A DNA stretch of 41,310 nt, taken from positions 1-41,310 of the forward strand of contig CALDKB010000012.1 of the NCBI GenBank assembly GCA_937899245.1. The letters are read 5' to 3'. Made by a program: the position numbers and the translations under genes. The stretch is from an uncultured Bacteroidales bacterium (lineage in GTDB: Bacteria > Bacteroidota > Bacteroidia > Bacteroidales > ML635J-15). The notes under the pieces are model-generated. The model saw nothing but the letters and a program-made list of their open reading frames with translations. It ran no database searches and was not told the origin of the DNA. Positions 31,539 to 38,900 of this stretch are shown here, one piece after another. Position 1 is the stretch's first letter. The number at the start of each line of letters is the position of its first letter.

Positions 31539-33884
31539 ATGGGTAAAAATGCCAACATATCAAAATCTTTAATTATCATGCTGTTAGCAATAGCAGCACT
31601 AATAATTCTCATCCCTTCATGCCGTTCGACAAAATTTGTAGAAGATGGAGAATACCTTCTGGTTAAAAACAAAGTAAACTGCGACAACAAAAACATAAAG
31701 GAAGAAGACCTTCTTCTGACTTTAAGCCAGAAAAACAACAAAAAAATACTTGGACTAGTTCCATTCAACTTATACGTTTACAACTTCATGAAGAGTGGCA
31801 AGGAGCGTAAGTGGAAGAACAAAATTGCCTACTCCATCGGAGAAGAACCAGTAATATACGACCCTGAAGCTATCAACAAAAGCATAGACAACATAAAGTC
31901 ATATATGTCGAGCCAGTCGTATTACCGTTCAACGGTAAGCGTTGAGGAACACTTTAACACACATAAGAAAGCAAAAGTAAAATATACGGTAACATCAGGA
32001 CCATCCTACAAAATCTCGTCAATCAACTACGACATAAACGACACTGTAAAGGAGATATTCTATCTTGACACCATCAATTCGCTGCTAGCAGTTGGCAAAA
32101 GCTTCAATACCGACACCCTTAAGGCCGAACGCGAACGCATTGCCCGCTATTTCAAGCTTAAAGGATACTACTACTTTTCGGTAAACAATGTACATTTTTA
32201 TGCCGACACGCTTAATGACGACTGCAAAGTCAAACTTACCGTATCAATACAAAAATCGCAAAATGACGCAGAAGAAACTTTCCTGAGCCAAAAAATAAGA
32301 AACGTAAACATATACACCAACTATGACCTAACCCAAAACAAAAGCAATACCGACAGCACCACGAACATGTTCCTGAAAAACGGTATCAAGTTCACATACA
32401 ACGGCAAGCTATCTCACAACACCTCCATTTTTCTCCAGTCGATTTTCTTCAAGCCCGACGACAGATACAGCATCAGAAACGTTGAAGACACATACAGCCA
32501 CCTTTCAAGCCTAAAACAATTCCGACTAATCAACATAAAGCTTACTCCGCCAGACATAGGAGAAATACTTCTATCGAGCAAAAGCAAGCGCTATCTCGAC
32601 GTCAACATATACATGGCGCCAATGAAACGCCAGTCTTTCAACATAGAGCTGGAGGGAAGCAACACTTCCGGCAATATCGGTATGGCTGGCGTATTGTCAT
32701 ACAAAAACAGAAACATTTTCCGCGGTGCCCAGATTTTCTCTGCCAAAGCCAACATTTCATTCCAAACGTCTGCACTTCTCGACACAACGACAAACGACGA
32801 AATGAAATCAAAGTTCTTTAATACACTTGAATATGGTGGCGAGGCAAAAATCACATTCCCAAAACTATTACTTCCATTCTTCAACAATCCTGAATTCATA
32901 AAACGACACGACCCGAAAACCGAACTTAGCCTTTCGTACAACTATCAGAATCGACCGGACTACACGCGCACTATTGCCAAGTTAAGTTTCGGGTACAGCT
33001 GGATTGGGCACAAGAACAAACACCTCAGCCACTACATAAACCCTATAGAGCTGTACCTGGTAAAAATTCTGGACTTCAGCGAAGACTTCCGCGACAGAAT
33101 CCAAAACCTATACATTAAATACTCGTACGAAAACCAGTTCCTCATGGTCTTCAGCTACGATATGATTTACAACGACCAAAATGTAAACTCGAAACGAGAC
33201 TTCTCATATTTCTGGATGAACCTTGAAACCTGCGGAAACCTCCTTGACGGCATATATGCCGCTGCAAAGGTTGAGAAAGAGGACGACTCATACAAATTCC
33301 TTGGCGTAGAATTCGCCCAATATGTCAAGGCTGATTTCGACTATCGTTTCTATAACATCATTAACGAAAAGCATAGCTTGGTTTACAGGGCCTTCTTTGG
33401 CATTGGCCTTTCATACGGCAACTCAACGACAGGGCTTCCATTTGTCAAAAGATACTTTATTGGAGGAGCCAACGACATCAGAGCTTGGCAAGTAAGAACA
33501 ATTGGACCCGGCTCATATTCGAACACATACCAGAACTACGACCAGATTGCCGACATGAAGCTAATGCTAAACATTGAATACCGCTTTACAATTGCATCGT
33601 TCCTTCATGGAGCATTATTTGTTGATGGAGGTAATATCTGGGCAATCGACAAAAACGACAACCGTGCTGGAGCTCTCTTCCGCTTCAATGAATTCTACAA
33701 GCAAATCGCCCTTGGTACTGGTTTCGGGTTGCGTTTCGACTTTCAGTTCCTAGTCCTACGCTTCGACATTGGAATTCCGGTATACAACCCATCAATTAGC
33801 GACAATCCGCAATGGTTCGAGTCGTTCAGGCCGTTCAAGGTTAACAAATTCACATTGAATTTTGGTATAGGTTATCCGTTCTAG
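31539..33884 (+). CDS. tamL: TamL-type outer membrane assembly lipoprotein (BamA/TamA superfamily)
   Basis: 781 residues from the ATG at 31539 (a TTG at 31527 would add four). Unlike TamA or BamA, it starts with a lipoprotein signal, LIILIPSC then RSTKFVEDGEYLLVKNKV, the standard start of Bacteroidota TamL. POTRA-like repeats occupy about 40-340 and the Omp85 barrel about 370-781. Barrel landmarks: FNIELEGSNTSGNIGMAGVL, FRGAQIFSAKA, the VRGF-like IGGANDIRAWQVR of the lid/loop 6 region, and the C-terminal LNFGIGYPF ending in Phe. It probably assembles or exports outer membrane and surface proteins with a TamB partner, which is not next to it here. Confidence 0.87.
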   Translation: MGKNANISKSLIIMLLAIAALIILIPSCRSTKFVEDGEYLLVKNKVNCDNKNIKEEDLLLTLSQKNNKKILGLVPFNLYVYNFMKSGKERKWKNKIAYSIGEEPVIYDPEAINKSIDNIKSYMSSQSYYRSTVSVEEHFNTHKKAKVKYTVTSGPSYKISSINYDINDTVKEIFYLDTINSLLAVGKSFNTDTLKAERERIARYFKLKGYYYFSVNNVHFYADTLNDDCKVKLTVSIQKSQNDAEETFLSQKIRNVNIYTNYDLTQNKSNTDSTTNMFLKNGIKFTYNGKLSHNTSIFLQSIFFKPDDRYSIRNVEDTYSHLSSLKQFRLINIKLTPPDIGEILLSSKSKRYLDVNIYMAPMKRQSFNIELEGSNTSGNIGMAGVLSYKNRNIFRGAQIFSAKANISFQTSALLDTTTNDEMKSKFFNTLEYGGEAKITFPKLLLPFFNNPEFIKRHDPKTELSLSYNYQNRPDYTRTIAKLSFGYSWIGHKNKHLSHYINPIELYLVKILDFSEDFRDRIQNLYIKYSYENQFLMVFSYDMIYNDQNVNSKRDFSYFWMNLETCGNLLDGIYAAAKVEKEDDSYKFLGVEFAQYVKADFDYRFYNIINEKHSLVYRAFFGIGLSYGNSTTGLPFVKRYFIGGANDIRAWQVRTIGPGSYSNTYQNYDQIADMKLMLNIEYRFTIASFLHGALFVDGGNIWAIDKNDNRAGALFRFNEFYKQIALGTGFGLRFDFQFLVLRFDIGIPVYNPSISDNPQWFESFRPFKVNKFTLNFGIGYPF

Positions 33885-34006
33885 AAGGGCAAACAGGCTC
33901 TTTCGGCCAAAGAATGTGGCTTTTGGCGTTTGAGAGACAATAAAATATCCTTTCTTCCATTGGAATTTAATCGACAAACGTAATTCGCCAATCATAAATA
34001 ATATTG

Positions 34007-34014
34007 TATTTTTG
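34007..34014 (+). promoter_or_regulatory. -7 box TATTTTTG for etfB-etfA
   Basis: Perfect TAnnTTTG octamer, 15 bases before the ATG at 34030. Confidence 0.55.
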
Positions 34015-34029
34015 CAAAAAAAAACGAGT

Positions 34030-34818
34030 ATGAACATAGCAGTTTGCGTAAAGCCGGTTCCCGACTCAAAGTACTACGATCAAATAAAGATTGATCCGGT
34101 AACCAAGACATGGGACCGTTCAGGAATCCCTACAGTAATAAGTGACCTTGACAAGCATGCACTCGAAGCAGCAATATCACTCAAGGAAAAGAATGGTGGA
34201 AAAGTAGCTGTTTTCACAATGGCACCTCCAACCATGAAGGAAACAATATTGCAAGCCCTAGGCATGGGTGCCGACGAGGCATACCTTATCAGCGACAGAG
34301 CTTTTGCTGGATCAGACACGCTTGCTACATCAAACATTCTTGCTGCGGCCATAAAAAAAGCCGGTGACTTCGACCTTGTGATCACTGGCAATGAAAGTGA
34401 TGACGGAAGCACCGCACAAGTTTCGCCACAGCTTGGAGAATGGCTTGAAATGCCACATGTAATGAATGTAACAAAATTAGAATTCGACGGCAAACTTCAT
34501 GTTACAGCAAAGCAGGACAATGGAAGCATCGAATATGAAATAGGTCTACCTGCTGTTATTGGCGTTACCAGAAAAGTAAACAAACCACGTTTAGTAAACA
34601 TTATGGGTATTATGAAGGCTAAACAAAAACCATTTACTGTTTTCACTGCCGAAGATATTACCCCTAATCCGAATTTCATCGGGCTTAAAGGATCCCCTAC
34701 TCAGCCTGGCGGCATTGCATCTCCTGAAATGGGTCGAAAGTCGGAACTCATAGAAGGAACTCCAGAAGAAATTGCAAATCGCATTGCAGAGGTATTGTAC
34801 AAAGCTGGAATAAAATAG
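34030..34818 (+). CDS. etfB: Electron transfer flavoprotein, beta subunit
   Basis: 262 residues from MNIAVCVKPVPDSKYYDQIK; an in-frame non-ATG start at 34012 overlaps the -7 box and is unlikely. Family marks: KPVPD at the N-terminus, LDKHALEAA, MGADEAYLISDRAFAGSDTLATS, LVITGNESDDGSTAQVSPQLGEWL and LPAVIGVTRKVNKPRL. With EtfA it forms a heterodimer carrying FAD and AMP (or a second FAD in bifurcating forms) that passes electrons from acyl-CoA dehydrogenases. The acyl-CoA dehydrogenase often found beside it is not in this window. Confidence 0.95.
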   Translation: MNIAVCVKPVPDSKYYDQIKIDPVTKTWDRSGIPTVISDLDKHALEAAISLKEKNGGKVAVFTMAPPTMKETILQALGMGADEAYLISDRAFAGSDTLATSNILAAAIKKAGDFDLVITGNESDDGSTAQVSPQLGEWLEMPHVMNVTKLEFDGKLHVTAKQDNGSIEYEIGLPAVIGVTRKVNKPRLVNIMGIMKAKQKPFTVFTAEDITPNPNFIGLKGSPTQPGGIASPEMGRKSELIEGTPEEIANRIAEVLYKAGIK

Positions 34819-34824
34819 CCCAAA

Positions 34825-35901
34825 ATGGAAATTCAAACAAGATTAAACGAATATACTGGAAACAGAGATATCCAGTTAAAAGAAGCACGAGACATTATTA
34901 TGGAAATAAAAGAATATAAAAACATTCTGGTATTCGCAGAAATAAGCGACAACAAAGTTTGCGACAACTCGCTGGAACTTATCGGAGAAGCAAACAGACT
35001 AAAAGCAATCCGCAACAACGACAGCTTTGTCATCGCAGCTGTCCTCGGAGACAATGTCAAGCAATATGCACCTACACTTTTCGGGTATGGTGCCGACAAA
35101 GTGGTTGCGTTTGAAGATGTCCGCCTTAAGACATACCGTTCGGACATTTACGGGGAAGCGCTTGCCGGAATCGTAAGGAAATACCAGCCGGAAATAGTTT
35201 TGGTTGGAGCCACAATGCTAGGTAGCGAATTGGCTCCCACGGTTGCCGCCAAACTAAAATCTGGACTAGCAGCACATTGCACCGCATTAAAGATTCTTGA
35301 CAACGGACAATTCACACAAGTAGTTCCCGCCTTTGGTGGTAAAGTTCTTGGAGACATATACATTCCTAACCATCGTCCACAGATTGCATCCATTAAAGCA
35401 GGTATTACCAAGAAATTGGATTTCTGCGAAAAAGAAGGAATACTTGAAGACTTCAAGTGCGAGCTCAATGGTTTTGACCGCATGAAAGTCGTTAAAGTGG
35501 AAAAGGACGCCGAGACAAAGAAGTCGCTCAACGATGCGGACTGCCTTGTCGTTGGAGGATTTGGTATTGGCTCAAAAGAAGAATGGTCGAAGCTTGAAGA
35601 ATTAGCTGCTCTGCTTAAGGGAGCCAATGGCTGCACGCGTCCTGTTCTCGATGCCGGCTGGATCGATAACGAAAAGGCAATGATTGGCACAAGTGGTGTT
35701 GCCGTTAGACCAAAGGCTTACATCGGAATAGGAGTTTCGGGTGCCGCACATCATACCTGCGGAATCAAAGACTCCGGACTGATCATTAGCATCAATAAGG
35801 ACGAACATGCACCTATCTTTGCATGCTCAGACTACAAAGTTGTTGGTGACTGGAAAAAAATTGTACCAGCATTGATAGAAGAACTAAAGGCAAAAAAATA
35901 A
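34825..35901 (+). CDS. etfA: Electron transfer flavoprotein, alpha subunit
   Basis: 358 residues from the ATG at 34825; family-like sequence begins only at about residue 26 (MEIKEYKNILVFAEISDNKV), so the ATG at 34900 giving 333 residues is a real alternative. The N-terminal domain resembles EtfB. The C-terminal FAD domain has VVGGFGIGSKEEW, RPVLDAGWI, IGTSGVAVRPKAYIGIGVSG (FAD-binding signature with AHHTCGIKDS) and the terminal DYKVVGDWKKIVPALIEELK. All FAD-contact segments are present. It lies 6 bases after etfB and is followed by a strong terminator. Confidence 0.95.
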   Translation: MEIQTRLNEYTGNRDIQLKEARDIIMEIKEYKNILVFAEISDNKVCDNSLELIGEANRLKAIRNNDSFVIAAVLGDNVKQYAPTLFGYGADKVVAFEDVRLKTYRSDIYGEALAGIVRKYQPEIVLVGATMLGSELAPTVAAKLKSGLAAHCTALKILDNGQFTQVVPAFGGKVLGDIYIPNHRPQIASIKAGITKKLDFCEKEGILEDFKCELNGFDRMKVVKVEKDAETKKSLNDADCLVVGGFGIGSKEEWSKLEELAALLKGANGCTRPVLDAGWIDNEKAMIGTSGVAVRPKAYIGIGVSGAAHHTCGIKDSGLIISINKDEHAPIFACSDYKVVGDWKKIVPALIEELKAKK

Positions 35902-35921
35902 GTTCATAATACATAAAAACT

Positions 35922-35972
35922 CCCCGTTTCCTCAGTCGTGAACATGACATAAATGGAAACGGGGATTTTTTT
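35922..35972 (+). terminator. Bidirectional terminator between etfA and the adhesin gene
   Basis: A perfect 10-bp stem CCCCGTTTCC/GGAAACGGGG with a 23-base loop, followed by ATTTTTTT on the plus strand. On the minus strand it is followed by GAGTTTTTA, so it can end both converging transcripts. Confidence 0.85.
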
Positions 35973-35986
35973 GTAATTGAAGTTGC

Positions 35987-38900
35987 TTAGAAGATAATCG
36001 TTACTGTTCCCTTATAAGCCTCAGTTCGCTGATACAAGTCAACTATATACAAATATGTACCGGCTGGAACATAATGTCCATTATACTTTCCATCCCAAGG
36101 TTCATCATTGCCTCTTCCCTTGTATAGCATCTGTCCCCAACGATTAAATACGTAAACAGTAGCATCCGGGAACATTTCAATATTCTCGATAATCCACTGG
36201 TCGTTTATACCATCTTCGTTAGGAGTGAACACATTCGGAATCTTAATACAATCACCGGCCATGTCGGTCAGATAAATAGAAGCCACATCGTACGAACATT
36301 TATTAGCATCAACAACCATTATTTCGTACTGGCCCTGACGCAAACCGGTTAGCAAAGGAACATCAGTATAATAGTTTTCCCAACCATACATATACGGCTT
36401 TGTACCGCCAGATGCAAGGATTTCGACATAACCATCATTATTACCCCAACAAGAAGGCATTCCAACGTTGTATGTTGCAGAGAAGCTAGCCGGCTCAATA
36501 ATGTCAACCGTATTTGTAACAGCACATCCCATAGCATCCACAACTTCCAAAACATAAGTACCTACAGGTAAAGCAGTCATGTAATTTCCATTAAATGTAT
36601 GATCCTCCATTGTTACGGTAAATGTATAAGGTTCCGAACCACCGATAGCATTCAAAGCAATCGAAGCATCATTCTTACCGAAGCAAGAAATCTGCTTAAC
36701 ATCGGATTCTATTACAAGTCTTTCTGGCTGACCGACAACAATTGTCTCGGACAACGAACACATATTTGCATCTGTTACCGTAACAGTATAACGACCGGAA
36801 ACGATATTCTGCAAAACGTTAGACGAAGCACCGTTGCTCCACTGATAAATATAAGGCGGTTCGCCCAACATAGCCATTACAGATGCAGAACCATCATTAA
36901 CTCCATAACAAGAAGCATTAGTAGCATGAGTTTCAATTGTCATGTCGTTAAGCTGTTCGAGGTTATAAGATGCATATGCCGAACATCCCCAGCTATCGGT
37001 AACAGTAACATTATAGTTACCGGCAGCCAAGCCCGACAATGGGTTTGTCGTAGAAGAATTGTCCCATTGATAAGAGAACGGAGCTACACCAGAACCTGTA
37101 ATTACCTGCAGACTTCCGGCATATGTGTTATTGCCACATCCAGGAAGATGCAACACATCAATTCTAGCCGAAATAGAACCGACTATATCGACATTTGCAC
37201 TAGCAGAAGCCGAACATCCATTATAATCTGTTACTGTCAAACGATATTCAGATGGCATTACGTTCGACAAGCGCATTCCAGAATAAGGCTGTCCAATTGT
37301 ATTTGTCCATGAATATGAATACTGTCCTGAACCACCCACTACATTAGCTGTAACGGTACCGCCATTAACACCACATGTTGCAGAAGTTGCGACAGCAGAA
37401 ACCTCAAGTAATGAAGGTTGTGTAATATTAACCGAAGTAGATGCTGTACATCCATGCGCATCTGTGATTGTAACATAGTATTCACCTGCAGGCAAATCGT
37501 ATGCTGTAACACCATTTTGTACAGGACTAGTACTCCAATTATACTGATAAGAAGGTGTACCACCAACCACAAACACAGTTGCAGAACCTGTTGCATTTCC
37601 ATGACAAGCAACATTTGTAACATTGCCATTCGGGAAACCAACATTCAAAGGAGATCCTTGTCCGTTAACCGTTGCTGCGGATGTTGCAGTACATCCATGA
37701 CTATCTGTTACGGTTACAATATATTGACCAGCAAGCAAGTTAGTAGCCGTTGGCGTTGTTTGTTGAGGCTGAGTGTTCCATGAATAAGTGTAATCAGGCG
37801 AACCTCCGGTAGCAGTTACTGCTGCAGAACCTGTCGACTGTCCGAAACATGCCACATCGGTTATGCTACCAGAACCAAACGAAGCCAAAAGCGGCATACT
37901 TTGACCGTCAATAGTAATCGAAGAAGTAGAAGTACATCCATGACTATCAGAAACAGTAACTACATATTCGCCAGCAGAAAGGTTTACTGCAGTAGCTGCT
38001 GTTTGTACAGGATAAGTATTCCATCTATAAGAATATGCAGGCGTACCACCATCAACTGTTACGGAAGCAAAACCAGTAGATTGACCATAGCAAGCCACGT
38101 CTAAAGAACTTCCCGATGCAAAACTTGTCGTCAATGGAGTCGACTGTCCATCAATTGAAACATCAGCAACTACCGAACAACCATGAGCATCTGTAACGGT
38201 TACCTCATAATTGCCTGCGACAAGACTTGTTGCTGTAGCCGACATTTGAACTGGATTTGTATTCCATTCGTATGAATACTCCGGAGTACCGCCATTTACA
38301 GTAACAGTAGCCGAACCTGTTGATTGTCCATAACAAGCAACTGCAGTTACATTGCTATTGGCAAACGATGCCGCAAGAGGAGAATTTTGACCTTCTATTA
38401 ATACTGTTGATGTCGAAGTACATCCCTTAGTATCAGTTACCGTAACACTGTATCTTCCTGCTACCAAATCCGTGGCTACTTGAGCAGTCTGAATTGGATT
38501 CGTATTCCAAAGATAGGTATATCCAGGAGTACCTCCGGTAACAGACACAGCAGCAGAACCGGTATTCTCGCCAAAGCAAGCAACAGACTGTACCGATGAA
38601 CTTGGAATATCTGTTACCAGTAATGAAGGTTCTGGAATTGTCAAATTGACATTCAATGTACAACCATTAATATCGGTTATCACATAATCATGCTCACCTG
38701 CTACTTCAATAAACTGGCCGGCTCCTGTATAAGGAGAAATACCACCTGACACCTCAATCGTTACTGTAGAAGTCTGTCCGAAGCACAATATTTCGGTATT
38801 AGAAACTGTGTATGCGAGTTCTTCCGGAACAATTGCCCTACCTGTAATAGTTGCTGAATTTCCACAAGCATCCGATACAACAATCTGAACGTTTGTATCA